This document shows positions 1 through 7,809 of a DNA stretch of 60,000 nt, piece by piece. The notes under the pieces were generated by a model that saw nothing but the letters and a program-made list of their open reading frames with translations, did not search any database and was not told the origin of the DNA. This DNA comes from Lineus longissimus. Its lineage: Eukaryota > Nemertea > Pilidiophora > Heteronemertea > Lineidae. Both the position numbers and the translations under genes were made by a program. Location of the stretch: assembly GCF_910592395.1 (NCBI RefSeq), contig NC_088318.1, positions 9,798,349 through 9,858,348 of the forward strand, given 5' to 3'. The stretch's first letter is position 1, and the number at the start of each line of letters is the position of its first letter.

Positions 1-225
1 AGAACTTACACTATCAAAAATATTGAAGGTGTTCATGCTATCTTAAATAATGATGAAAGAGTTAGACTTGATGCTTTGCAGCAAGTGCTAGCTACAATTG
101 ATGAAGAAGCTGATTCTTCAGAGGTTGATCGCGTTGAAAAAGAAGCTAAAATTGAGTCAACAATTAAACACAAAGAAGGACTTGATAAAGAAAATATTAT
201 TGACTCACGGTTGAGAAAGAAGTAA
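1..225 (+). CDS. C-terminal tail of an unidentified viral gene (partial)
   Basis: The open frame runs from the first base to TAA at 223-225, 74 codons, with no start in view, so this is the 3' end of a longer gene. The visible tail is hydrophilic and strongly charged, rich in Glu, Lys and Asp, and ends in a basic cluster. It is AT-rich like the viral genes that follow and meets the next minus-strand gene tail to tail across a hairpin. The missing replication or integration genes probably lie further left, but this tail alone does not identify the product. Confidence 0.6.
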   Translation, partial: RTYTIKNIEGVHAILNNDERVRLDALQQVLATIDEEADSSEVDRVEKEAKIESTIKHKEGLDKENIIDSRLRKK

Positions 226-229
226 GATA

Positions 230-255
230 TTTATAATGTAAAATCATATTATAAA
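230..255. terminator. Hairpin between convergent viral genes
   Basis: TTTATAAT (230-237) and ATTATAAA (248-255) form a perfect 8-bp stem with a 10-nt loop. It lies between the stop of the plus-strand gene (225) and the stop of the minus-strand gene (260). A 3'-end or polyadenylation role is inferred from position and from similar hairpins at four other places in the element. Confidence 0.5.
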
Positions 256-259
256 CATG

Positions 260-619
260 TTACTCAATTTGCAATGAAGGAAGTTCTTTCATTTCTTTTG
301 GCACATTTTTCCATCTTCTACGGGTGAACATATAGTCTAAATAAGTTCCAACGATAGTCCACCATGTTTCTATTTTGATGAAAGAGTCATTCACTGATAT
401 CTCAAGTTGATCCACTTTAGTATTGACTTTACTCGCTGTTATAACGTCTGCACCCCACGAACTGTTTTTAACCTTGAGGATCTCTTCTTTAATTTCAACT
501 AGTACTTTGTCAATCTCATAATCCCACAAATTAAATCTATCTTTAACCTTGAGGATGTCTGCATTGAACTTGTCTTGAATGTCTTGAATTTGATCAAAGT
601 TAGAATATAAATTACTCAT
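260..619 (-). CDS. Small predicted coiled-coil viral protein, function unknown
   Basis: This is a 119-aa intronless frame. The ATG at 619-617 sits inside AAAATAAATG, the start motif used throughout the element, which supports this start. The protein is rich in Ile, Lys, Asp and Glu with heptad-like spacing over residues 1-75, suggesting an alpha-helical coiled coil. A Trp-Trp patch and a basic RRRW segment lie near residues 86-103. There is no clear membrane segment and I recognise no family. It is divergent from the capsid gene and shares with it a promoter block that recurs at 7331-7402. A virion or accessory role is only a guess. Confidence 0.6.
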   Translation of the reverse strand: MSNLYSNFDQIQDIQDKFNADILKVKDRFNLWDYEIDKVLVEIKEEILKVKNSSWGADVITASKVNTKVDQLEISVNDSFIKIETWWTIVGTYLDYMFTRRRWKNVPKEMKELPSLQIE

Positions 620-640
620 TTATTTTAATTAAAATTAATT

Positions 641-720
641 GTCTATAAAAATTTTCTTCTTGTTCAATATTTATCAATATGCCAAAAATGGCACATTGAT
701 TTTTTTTTAAAAAATTTTCC
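641..720. promoter_or_regulatory. Divergent promoter block, inverted copy of 7331-7402
   Basis: This is the gap between the minus-strand gene starting at 619 and the capsid gene starting at 730. On the minus strand it contains a 27-nt box (644-670, core TTGAACAAGAAG followed by AAAATTTTTATA) that is identical to 7376-7402 upstream of another gene. It also has a TGCCA-n4-TGGCA hairpin (680-693) and a long T/A run just before the capsid start. The reverse complement of the whole block aligns with 7331-7402 at roughly 85% by eye. Confidence 0.6.
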
Positions 721-729
721 TATAAATAA

Positions 730-1944
730 ATGGACACATCGTTTGGTAAATATCTTGATCCTTATAGATCAAACAAAATAGCCAAGGGGCTCAAAGCTAA
801 AAGAAATTATGAAGTCATTACCCATAATCCTAATTCTGTGAATCCTGGAGAAACACTTTATGTGAAAATTCCTCAGCTTGAAAAAGGACAAGTGATTGTT
901 CCTAAAAGTTTGAAACTTACATTTAAACTTTCTACCTCATCAAAAGCAAGTAATGCAGCCAATGCTGCAGCAGCTGGATTTGTGGCGAATGTAGGTCGAA
1001 ATATTGTTGAAAGAATTACTACTAAATTGGGTGGAAAAACAATGAGTGAAGTGGACAAATCTTACATCTATAATACGTTCAAGGATTTTTGGTTGACAGA
1101 AAAACAAAGGAAAAATCGTGTTCAGCAAGGTATTGACAAGGAGCAACGAAAAGATGCTATTAAAACAGCATTTGGTGACAGATATTGTATTCCTATTGAG
1201 TCAGAAATATTTGATGATCATCTACCTTTTTACCCATCAGCTATTTTAGAATCCATTGAATATAATATCAAATTCAATGATGCAAAATATGTTGTGACAG
1301 GAACTGCAACGTCAAAAACGTATGCTGTGAAAGATATTCAACTTGAGTATGAAACAGTCTTTTCCACAGAACTTAGTGAGGAAATCGAAGCAATATATGC
1401 TGATACTAGATTTAGATATGAAGACGTGCATCTTTTGAGAACAGATTCAATTGGAAAGAATAAACGAATGAATATCAATGTAGATGTCAATCGTGCATCA
1501 ACAAAGGGTATTCTGATATTTTTCCAGAAAAATTACGCTGAGTATGATGCCGAAAATACAAGTTTTCAAAATCCAGACATCACTAATGTGACCATTACTT
1601 CAGAAGGAATTTCTCACTGTATATTCAAGTCAGGAATGAAAGCCTATAATCAATTTGATGAAGTCAAACGACTTTATATGTCAGAAGATCTTAAGCAAAC
1701 TGAAGACTGCATGATGGATGTCGAAAAATTCTATGAAAATCATAAATATGCTCTGTGGATTGATCTGAGAAGTACAGAAGACAACTATTTACATGGATCT
1801 GGAACTGCCATGAGCAATATTAAACATGGTTTACAGCTTGAACTTACCAGAAGTACTGAAACAGAATATGACATGCTAGTCTATATTGTAGCTGATGGAT
1901 TAGTAGGACTTGAGAATAAACGAGTAAAGGGCATTGTACACTAA
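730..1944 (+). CDS. Putative double jelly-roll major capsid protein
   Basis: This is a 404-aa intronless frame whose ATG lies in TATAAATAAATG. The protein is beta-rich with no signal peptide or membrane segment. It has the length and layout of compact double jelly-roll capsid proteins of Polinton-like viruses: an N-terminal arm (MDTSFGKYLDPYRSNK), a first beta domain, a charged helix-rich insert near residues 115-150, then a second domain ending in a short motif around LHGSG and alternating hydrophobic strands. The neighbouring packaging ATPase supports the call. It would self-assemble into the icosahedral shell. The frame is uninterrupted, so this copy looks young. The capsid assignment rests on family resemblance and context, and a structure prediction would settle it. 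Confidence 0.72.
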   Translation: MDTSFGKYLDPYRSNKIAKGLKAKRNYEVITHNPNSVNPGETLYVKIPQLEKGQVIVPKSLKLTFKLSTSSKASNAANAAAAGFVANVGRNIVERITTKLGGKTMSEVDKSYIYNTFKDFWLTEKQRKNRVQQGIDKEQRKDAIKTAFGDRYCIPIESEIFDDHLPFYPSAILESIEYNIKFNDAKYVVTGTATSKTYAVKDIQLEYETVFSTELSEEIEAIYADTRFRYEDVHLLRTDSIGKNKRMNINVDVNRASTKGILIFFQKNYAEYDAENTSFQNPDITNVTITSEGISHCIFKSGMKAYNQFDEVKRLYMSEDLKQTEDCMMDVEKFYENHKYALWIDLRSTEDNYLHGSGTAMSNIKHGLQLELTRSTETEYDMLVYIVADGLVGLENKRVKGIVH

Positions 1945-1962
1945 CCGCATAGCGAGAGTGTT

Positions 1963-2007
1963 GTCTTCAAATTTGAAGACACTCGGTTGTCAAATTTGAC
2001 AACCGAG
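1963..2007 (+). terminator. Twin perfect palindromes after the capsid gene
   Basis: Two adjacent palindromes follow the capsid stop codon. One of 18 nt lies at 1963-1980 (GTCTTCAAATTTGAAGAC) and one of 26 nt at 1982-2007, with CTCGGTTGTCAAA pairing with its own complement. Both can form very stable hairpins in the mRNA 3' region. They are best read as a 3'-end formation signal. A third, imperfect inverted repeat follows at about 2010-2035. Confidence 0.65.
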
Positions 2008-2098
2008 TTGCTTACGAGCTTAAGCTTTAGCAAGTATATTCTTCAAAGGTAATTTCTTTGTAGTCAGTTCCTTCTTCAAAATGTTAAAATAAACAGGT

Positions 2099-2713
2099 AT
2101 GATGAGTGAATTTTATTGTGATCCACCGTTCAATATGTTAATTGTCGGAATGACAGACTGTGGTAAGACCTACTTTATACTGGATTTACTTGAAAAAGAA
2201 TTTCGTAAAAAATTCGATGACATTGTGATATTTTGTCCAACCATTGACATGAATAAAACTTACCAAGATAGAGCATGGATTACACAAGACAAGGGTGTAA
2301 TTGTTTACCCTCCAAAATTAGTACTTACAGATTTAAATATATGCTTAGAAGATGCGATTGAAAATTTAAAAAGTCAAGATCACCAAACATTATTTATCAT
2401 TGATGATTGTGCTAATTTGTGGGAATCAAAGAATAAGTGTACAAAATTGACTGAACTAGCTTTCTCAGGAAGACATTATGGAATTTCTGTGTGGCTTTTG
2501 ACTCAAAAATATAATGCAGTTGTAAAAGATTTTAGAGAAAATTGTAAACACATGGTGATTCATACAATGAATGATCAATTATCTATGGATCAAATCTTCA
2601 AAGAAAATCGCTGTATTCCACAAAGCGAAAAAGACACAGTTCTTGTGCAGATTGATGCAGGAAAGAAGCTTATACTGCGCAGAAAGATGCCTTTTGATTA
2701 TTTTTTATCATAA
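2099..2713 (+). CDS. DNA-packaging ATPase, FtsK/HerA (A32) type
   Basis: This 204-aa P-loop ATPase would pump viral DNA into preformed capsids. The Walker A motif GMTDCGKT spans residues 17-24 and Walker B (IIDD) residues 100-103. A conserved LLTQ segment follows near residue 140, the layout of A32-like packaging ATPases of Polinton-like viruses and large DNA viruses. The ATG at 2099 is preceded by AAAATAAACAGGT, a start context shared only with the gene at 4069; a second ATG follows at once. The stop is 4 nt before the next gene. The frame is intact. Confidence is high for the ATPase family and slightly lower for the exact start. Confidence 0.9.
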   Translation: MMSEFYCDPPFNMLIVGMTDCGKTYFILDLLEKEFRKKFDDIVIFCPTIDMNKTYQDRAWITQDKGVIVYPPKLVLTDLNICLEDAIENLKSQDHQTLFIIDDCANLWESKNKCTKLTELAFSGRHYGISVWLLTQKYNAVVKDFRENCKHMVIHTMNDQLSMDQIFKENRCIPQSEKDTVLVQIDAGKKLILRRKMPFDYFLS

Positions 2714-2717
2714 ATAA

Positions 2718-3143
2718 ATGGAAACTACTGTTGAAGAACAAAACGAGTGTGACATGCGAAGTGAATTACTTTCACACTATCAATCAGGATTACTCAATAA
2801 ACTAGGAATAAAATCATCTGAGGCTACGATTAAAAAAGCTTCACAAAAAAATATTGAAAAATTACATAATGAATATAACATCAAATATAATACTCAGATT
2901 GCTGATGATTTAGTCTCTAATTTATTATTTGGTTATACTCAAGCAGTAAAAATGGTATTTCCAAATTTAGACCAAAAAAAATTACATGGAAAATTAAATG
3001 ACAATATCATAGTAAACCATGAAATAAAAAAACAACTGGGTCAATATATGAATCCAACACTTTTAGCTGCAGGTACAATTGTAGTCAATACGGCTGAAAC
3101 TGCAATGACGCGTGAAGCAGAGGACACATGCGAGGATTCCTAA
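2718..3143 (+). CDS. Small viral protein downstream of the packaging ATPase, function unknown
   Basis: This is a 141-aa frame starting in CATAAATAAATG, 4 nt after the ATPase stop, so the two are probably co-expressed or served by back-to-back promoters. The protein is mainly helical and charged in the N-terminal two thirds. A mildly hydrophobic stretch at residues 114-125 is too short and polar to be a clear membrane span. Cysteines occur only at residues 11 and 138, near the two ends. I recognise no domain. Its place between the ATPase and a tail-to-tail hairpin suggests a virion or packaging accessory role, which is inference only. Confidence 0.65.
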   Translation: METTVEEQNECDMRSELLSHYQSGLLNKLGIKSSEATIKKASQKNIEKLHNEYNIKYNTQIADDLVSNLLFGYTQAVKMVFPNLDQKKLHGKLNDNIIVNHEIKKQLGQYMNPTLLAAGTIVVNTAETAMTREAEDTCEDS

Positions 3144-3181
3144 ATTTTATAGAGTCAGTGAGGACTTTATAAAATTTAGGA
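3138..3181. terminator. Long hairpin between convergent viral genes
   Basis: TCCTAAATTTTATA (3138-3151) pairs perfectly with TATAAAATTTAGGA (3168-3181), a 14-bp stem that continues with an inner AGTC/GACT pairing. It includes the stop of the plus-strand gene (3141-3143) and abuts the stop of the minus-strand gene (3182-3184). It could act as a bidirectional 3'-end signal. Confidence 0.7.
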
Positions 3182-3877
3182 TTATGGCCAATTTAATTTT
3201 TTAAAATCTTCATACACCTTTTCTAAAGAAGATGTTAATACACTCGCTGATGCAGCCGCTTTTGCGTCCAATTTTTTCAATTTTTTTCTCATCGCTGTGC
3301 TTATACTTGCTGGTGCTAAAAGATAGTGTTCATTTAATTTTTGAAATATATGTTTGTTAAAAAAGAAGGACTTTCTGTTTAGTTTATCCTTATTCTGTTC
3401 AAACAGGTCTTCTAACCTTTTCACATCCTTGGCAATTGAATTATAGTCAACTCTCTTGAACAATAGTTCGTCTTTATATTGTTCTTTAAATTTTGAAAAT
3501 TTAGACATAACATACTTATGAGTTTTTTCCATGCCATAGTGTGAACCACAAATATACGTTTTTTGAATAGAATTTGTCCACAAATCTGGTGAAGTATGAG
3601 AGTATGGATCAAAAGCATTGTCTACAGTTCCACAATCATTACAAACGACTTCATTCTCTAGTATAGTACAATCTGTTGAATAACAATCTTGACAAATCCA
3701 ATGATTACAATATAAATTTACATATTTTCCAGCTATTTTAAGCTGCTCTCGCAAATAATAACGATTGTATGAAACAAGTGACATGTCATATTGATAGTGT
3801 CTTGCGTCATTTTCTAATGCTTCAACAACTTTTTCATATATTTCTTCAAAGTTGTCAAATCTAACATCTGTCTTCAT
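3182..3877 (-). CDS. Zinc-ribbon protein resembling poxvirus late transcription factor VLTF3
   Basis: This is a 231-aa intronless frame. A zinc ribbon is visible with CxxC pairs at Cys62/Cys65 and Cys79/Cys82 and extra cysteines at 57 and 70; the second knuckle reads EVVCNDCGTV. This ribbon layout occurs in TFIIB-like factors and in VLTF3-type factors of large DNA viruses and Polinton-like viruses. The C-terminal half is helical and Lys-rich, with an aromatic FFFNKHIFQKL segment near residues 170-180 and an Ala/Lys-rich tail. The ATG lies in ATAAATAAAATG, one base offset from the TAAATG of the structural genes. A role in viral late transcription is inferred. A TFIIB-like cellular-type factor is the main alternative. 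Confidence 0.6.
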   Translation of the reverse strand: MKTDVRFDNFEEIYEKVVEALENDARHYQYDMSLVSYNRYYLREQLKIAGKYVNLYCNHWICQDCYSTDCTILENEVVCNDCGTVDNAFDPYSHTSPDLWTNSIQKTYICGSHYGMEKTHKYVMSKFSKFKEQYKDELLFKRVDYNSIAKDVKRLEDLFEQNKDKLNRKSFFFNKHIFQKLNEHYLLAPASISTAMRKKLKKLDAKAAASASVLTSSLEKVYEDFKKLNWP

Positions 3878-3924
3878 TTTATTTATGAAGACATAATTTT
3901 TATTAACCTAGTCATAAACCATCA

Positions 3925-4046
3925 GACTTTAATAGTCACTTTAATAGTCGCTAATAATAACTTTAATAATGACTTTAATAGTCGCTAATAATGACTTTAA
4001 TAGTCGCTAATAATGACTTTAATAATGACTTTAATAGTCGCTAATA
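3925..4046. repeat. Iteron-like direct repeats in a divergent intergenic gap
   Basis: The gap between the divergent genes starting at 3877 (minus) and 4069 (plus) is filled with repeats of GACTTTAATAGTCGCTAATA and shortened versions. AGTCGCTAATAATGACT within them can fold (AGTC/GACT). Density and position suggest a control region for both genes or an origin-like iteron cluster. Neither role can be shown from sequence alone. Confidence 0.6.
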
Positions 4047-4068
4047 TTTTTTCATAAAATAAACAGGT

Positions 4069-4386
4069 ATGAACGGAGAAAAAGATAACACAACAACAGA
4101 AATTACAACAACAGAAAAGCCAAAGAATCATAAAAGAGTTGAATGGGGTAAAAAATTAGGTCAGTTGAATAAAGGAAAGAAAAAAGTTAAAACAGATGAT
4201 GACATTAAGCAAAGTTATTATTTGTCTACAAACTACTATCCTTTAATATTGATTAGTGGAATCACTTTAGCAGGTTTTGTTTGGTTCTACTCTAAAAATT
4301 CAGCGAGTATTGACCCTATTGAAAAATTAAATAATGATGTTAAAAAACTCAAAGCTAAACAAAAATCTGAAAATCTGATCTTATAA
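4069..4386 (+). CDS. Small single-pass membrane protein, function unknown
   Basis: This is a 105-aa frame. A Thr/Lys-rich hydrophilic N-terminus (residues 1-58) is followed by one membrane span near residues 62-80 (YYPLILISGITLAGFVWFYS) and a Lys-rich C-terminal helix. The ATG context AAAATAAACAGGTATGA is identical over 17 nt to that of the packaging ATPase gene, which suggests shared regulation. It is followed closely by another small membrane-protein gene. I recognise no family. A virion membrane or assembly role is possible. Confidence 0.6.
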   Translation: MNGEKDNTTTEITTTEKPKNHKRVEWGKKLGQLNKGKKKVKTDDDIKQSYYLSTNYYPLILISGITLAGFVWFYSKNSASIDPIEKLNNDVKKLKAKQKSENLIL

Positions 4387-4520
4387 ATTTTAAAAAAAAT
4401 TTTACTATAAATAAATGAGCACAATGATCGACACGAAAAATATTGGAAACACAATTTACCATTCTGCAGTTTTAGCAGCACTTGTTGTTGGCTATGGAAT
4501 GGCTGCTAAAAAGCTATTAA

Positions 4521-7162
4521 CCCTTAAACCGCCAGAGGCGACGATCGTCGAAACATAGGGGTAAACCGCCAGAGGCGACGATCGTCGAAATTGTACTATT
4601 GCTACTTTAGGTCCACTGTGTTAGGCCAGGAGGCAGCACATGCTTGTCCTGCGCTAGTATTCCGTGTAGATCGATACACTAGGCGTTGTTTACAAGTGTT
4701 TCTTGTATGTTGATGTGTAGAAAGTCTCGGAGCATTTTGATCTCAAAGTTTTGGTAAATTTGAGGAAGAATGGCTGCCAGGAGTAATAGAAGGATGACAG
4801 TAGACGATGTTGTGGCTGATCTTGTGGCCCAGTCTGACTCTGAAAATGAGTATTTGGACGATGATTTGAGTGGCAGTGATGATTCTATGCCCGGTGTACA
4901 TAATGTACAGGATGCTACAGGGGGTCCCAATGATGCTGCATCCTCTGATGATGATGATGGGGCTTATGTCCCCCCACCAGTTGATGATGTTACTAGTGAA
5001 AGGGAAAGTTCTAGTGACCCAAACAGTGCCTTATCTGATTCTGATGATGCTATGCAACAGGCAGCTGCCCCCCAAAGAGGGAGAGGTAGAGGCAGAGGCA
5101 GGGGCAGAGCCAGAGGCAGGGGCAGAGCCAGAGGTAGGGGGCGTGGTCGAGGCCAAGGCAATGCTCCGCCACCTCAACCAGGGGCTAATGCAGTCAGAAA
5201 TGACCCAAGGATCCGTGATCTACAGTGGCGTGACCATGATGGAATAGTCCCGCTATGGTGCCCTCAGTATACCAGAGAACATGGAGCTACTGGACAGTTG
5301 CAGGGAAAGACTCCTTATGATTTTTTCTCTCTGTTCTTTCCGGAAGAGGCCATTGATCTGATTGTTACAGAGACAAATCGATATGCACTGCATTTTTTTG
5401 ATACTCCAGTTGATTTTCCTACTTGCTCCCGCTTCCATGATTGGGAAGATGTAACTGCTGCAGATGTGAAGATCTTTTTAGCAATACAAATAGGGATGGG
5501 GCTCTGCTCAAAACCAAATCTGGAAGATTACTGGAGTGATTTCTGGCTGACTTGTACGAGTGGGTTCACTGAATACATGACACGCAACAGATACGAACTT
5601 ATATCTAGTTTCCTGCACTTCAGTGACAACTCGTTGCAGCCAGACAGAGATACTCCAGGGTATGATCCATTGTATAAGCTTCGCCCACTGCTTGATATTA
5701 CTGGTCCAACATATCAGCAGCACTACATTCCAGAACGAGAATTGTCAATTGATGAAAGTATGGTGAAATTCAAAGGACGACTATCTTTCAAGCAGTATAT
5801 GCCCAACAAACCCATAAAGTGGGGAGTGAAAGTGTGGGCTTTGTGTGAAAGCACCAGTGGTTACTGCTTGGGTTGGTATCCCTACACAGGTAAACAAAAC
5901 GTGACAGGACTAGGACTTGGGTACGATGTTATCGACGCCCTCACACAGAACTTTCATGCATATGGACATCATTTGTTTTATGACAATTTTTATTCCTCAC
6001 CTTTTCTCAGTTTGCAAATGATGGATCATGATATTGCAACATGTGGTACCATCAGATCTGACCGCATTGGATATCCAAGAAACTTTACTGACATTCCCCT
6101 GGCTCGTGGTGCAGCCCCTCTGTTCAAGAAGTCAGGGAACCTCATGGCATGCACTTGGCAGGATAATAAGCGTGTGAATGTGTTGTCAACAATCCATGGC
6201 ATTGGAGTGAATGTCAATCAGGTCAGGGACAGGAAAGATGCTACAGGCTTCAGACAAGTACATAAACCAGTTTGCATTTCTGAGTACAATAAGTATATGG
6301 GGGGCGTTGACCTGATGGATCAGCTGCTTCAGTACTATGAGTTCCCTCATTGGAGCCACAAGTGGTATACACCCATCTACCACCGTATTCGTGAAGTTGC
6401 AGTTGTAAATGGCTTCATTCTTTACAAGAAAGTCAATCCTCAGGGCAAGATGACACATTTGAAGTTCAGACAAGGGGTTATTGATGGATTGGTACAAGGT
6501 TTGGCTTCAACCCGCAAGCGCCGTGGCCGTCAAAGTCTTGCAGCTGACAGGGATCTCCGCCTAACGGAGAGACATTTTGGCTGGACCCCTACCAAGAACT
6601 ACAAGCCAGACTGCTCTGTCTGTTGTGATAGAAAGATAAAGAGGGTGCAAACTTCAGATGGTTGCAAAAACTGCAACAAGCCTATGTGTTGGCCAGAATG
6701 CTTTGAGGTCTATCACACGGTGCAGGACTATCGACGCGTTGGTAGGACCATTTCTCAAAGGAAATATGACGCCCGGGATGCTGCAAGGAACCAGCAGTAA
6801 CAATGGGAATAGCTTATTCTGTTAGTTAGTAACTGGAAAACAGAATAAGCATACAATAAACTGACAATAACAAGGTGTTGTGTAAAAAGAACTGAACTTT
6901 ATTCGATAACGAGTGGATATTACCATTGTATTTACGTTTTGGACCACAAGGGGTTAATTTGGAATCCTTTTCAAGAAAACCAAGTTCGCAGATTGAAAGT
7001 TTAGGTTAGAACAAACAACTTTTATATACATTGTTTGTTGATACTACTAACATAACTAACTCTAATTTGCAGTTGAATTATACATACGTAATCTATTGTT
7101 TTACCTATTGTTAATTCGGCAATGGAAATTACCTATAATATGTTAATTCGGCGGTTTAAGGG
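4521..7162 (+). mobile_element. Complete piggyBac transposon
   Basis: The 2,642-bp element is bounded by perfect 13-bp terminal inverted repeats, CCCTTAAACCGCC (4521-4533) and GGCGGTTTAAGGG (7150-7162). TTAA target-site duplications flank it at 4517-4520 and 7163-7166, the hallmark of the superfamily. A 28-bp block occurs twice at the left end (4526-4553 and 4563-4590), probably subterminal transposase-binding repeats. It encodes one intact transposase, and AATAAA at 6855-6860 may serve as its polyadenylation signal. Identical ends and an intact gene point to recent insertion. GC content is higher than in the surrounding viral DNA. Confidence 0.96.
4770..6800 (+). CDS. piggyBac transposase
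   Basis: This intact 676-aa DDD transposase (DDE_Tnp_1_7 family) would cut and paste the surrounding element at TTAA sites. Residues 1-100 are acidic and Ser/Asp-rich. Residues about 104-130 form an Arg-Gly-rich low-complexity stretch. The catalytic core follows, with aspartates visible at Asp328 (SIDESMVKFKG), Asp405 (FYDNFYSSP) and Asp514 (GGVDLMDQ, plus Asp517). The C-terminus carries a Cys-rich zinc-binding domain (CSVCCDRK...CKNCNKPMCWPEC), typical of piggyBac for binding terminal repeats. The ATG at 4770 is the first in frame. Nothing is missing, so the protein may be functional. Confidence 0.96.
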   Translation: MAARSNRRMTVDDVVADLVAQSDSENEYLDDDLSGSDDSMPGVHNVQDATGGPNDAASSDDDDGAYVPPPVDDVTSERESSSDPNSALSDSDDAMQQAAAPQRGRGRGRGRGRARGRGRARGRGRGRGQGNAPPPQPGANAVRNDPRIRDLQWRDHDGIVPLWCPQYTREHGATGQLQGKTPYDFFSLFFPEEAIDLIVTETNRYALHFFDTPVDFPTCSRFHDWEDVTAADVKIFLAIQIGMGLCSKPNLEDYWSDFWLTCTSGFTEYMTRNRYELISSFLHFSDNSLQPDRDTPGYDPLYKLRPLLDITGPTYQQHYIPERELSIDESMVKFKGRLSFKQYMPNKPIKWGVKVWALCESTSGYCLGWYPYTGKQNVTGLGLGYDVIDALTQNFHAYGHHLFYDNFYSSPFLSLQMMDHDIATCGTIRSDRIGYPRNFTDIPLARGAAPLFKKSGNLMACTWQDNKRVNVLSTIHGIGVNVNQVRDRKDATGFRQVHKPVCISEYNKYMGGVDLMDQLLQYYEFPHWSHKWYTPIYHRIREVAVVNGFILYKKVNPQGKMTHLKFRQGVIDGLVQGLASTRKRRGRQSLAADRDLRLTERHFGWTPTKNYKPDCSVCCDRKIKRVQTSDGCKNCNKPMCWPECFEVYHTVQDYRRVGRTISQRKYDARDAARNQQ

Positions 7163-7300
7163 TTAAAGTCAAATATTGGAGATCCTAGTAAACCTGACTT
7201 GATGGAAGCATTGAAGCTCACTGGTGCTGTGTCACTTGCTATTATTACAAAAGGATATCTGGAAAAGCAAGGATTGCCGAAGAACATCACTAATTAAACA

Positions 7301-7321
7301 GGGCTACCAAATTGGTAGCCC
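7301..7321 (+). terminator. Hairpin after the split small membrane-protein gene
   Basis: GGGCTACCAA (7301-7310) is complementary to TTGGTAGCCC (7312-7321), a GC-rich stem in an AT-rich setting, 3 nt after the stop codon. It is followed by A/T-rich DNA. This is the clearest 3'-end hairpin of the element. Confidence 0.7.
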
Positions 7322-7330
7322 TTGTTGAAG

Positions 7331-7402
7331 AAATTTTTTTTAAAAAAATCAATGTGCCAAAAATGGCACATTCACATATTGAACAAGAAGAAAATTTTTA
7401 TA
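7331..7402 (+). promoter_or_regulatory. Promoter block with hairpin and shared 27-nt box
   Basis: Upstream of the gene at 7409 lie a perfect hairpin TGTGCCAAAAATGGCACA (7353-7370) and a 27-nt box (7376-7402) that also precedes the minus-strand gene at 619. TAAAATAAATG follows at the start codon. The block matches the reverse complement of 641-720. Exact reuse of such an arrangement in an AT-rich gap argues for a functional promoter element. Confidence 0.65.
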
Positions 7403-7408
7403 AAATAA

Positions 7409-7804
7409 ATGGCTGGCATGATTTTAACTACAATTTTTGGAGCAGTAGCTAATGCGACTGCTTTTGTTGGGGGCAATGCCATGTTCCACGCATTTGATGC
7501 TAAGAATGCTGCAGAAGAGCGTAAAAGACACGATTTAGCAAGCGAAAAATTACAAAAGGAATCAGCAACATGGTCGCACAATAGAATTAAACATCTTGAC
7601 TTCCTAGCAGAACAACGCCAGAAAAAACATCAAGCACAATCAGACATGTTAGACATGAAAGACTCTATCCGCTATTATGACAGCATCCATCCTAAGCCAA
7701 ATTTAACTCACTATTATAAACCTAGTCAGAGTCAGAAAAATTATGAACAAGCCTATATTGCAGGAAGTGTTATTGGATCAGCTGTTTTGTCAAAATTTAT
7801 TTAA
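7409..7804 (+). CDS. Small virion- or membrane-associated protein, function unknown
   Basis: This 131-aa frame starts in AAAATAAATG. The N-terminal 30 residues are hydrophobic and Gly/Ala-rich (MILTTIFGAVANATAFVGGN), followed by a charged helix (about residues 33-85) rich in Lys, Gln and Ala that could form a coiled coil. A Tyr/Pro/Ser segment (HYYKPSQSQK) and a second short apolar helix (IAGSVIGSAVL) end the protein. The two membrane-seeking ends joined by a soluble helix suggest an internal-membrane or minor virion component. The stop is 5 nt before the next gene. I recognise it only as a type of small protein seen in animal Polinton-like elements. Confidence 0.65.
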   Translation: MAGMILTTIFGAVANATAFVGGNAMFHAFDAKNAAEERKRHDLASEKLQKESATWSHNRIKHLDFLAEQRQKKHQAQSDMLDMKDSIRYYDSIHPKPNLTHYYKPSQSQKNYEQAYIAGSVIGSAVLSKFI

Positions 7805-7809
7805 AATAA

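Larger units (their letters stand above)
4415..7297 (+). pseudogene. Small viral membrane-protein gene split by a piggyBac insertion
   Basis: The gene starts at 4415 in CTATAAATAAATG and runs open to the TTAA at 4517-4520. A piggyBac element then follows to 7162, and the same reading frame resumes after the second TTAA and ends at TAA 7295-7297. The undisturbed gene would have encoded roughly 78 residues, with a hydrophobic alanine/valine-rich segment near the N-terminus and a second apolar segment in the C-terminal half. Because piggyBac typically excises precisely, leaving one TTAA, the break is in principle reversible in the genome. As it stands the reading frame shifts into the transposon and stops shortly after 4520. 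A hairpin (7301-7321) follows the stop. Confidence 0.75.

Noticed and set aside
2010-2040. Third hairpin after the capsid gene
   Set aside because: The inverted repeat is imperfect and short compared with the two perfect palindromes before it.
4870-5247. Open frames overlapping the piggyBac transposase (for example 4870-5247 and 4964-5161)
   Set aside because: They are shadows of the low-complexity N-terminus in other frames, with compositional rather than domain-like sequence.
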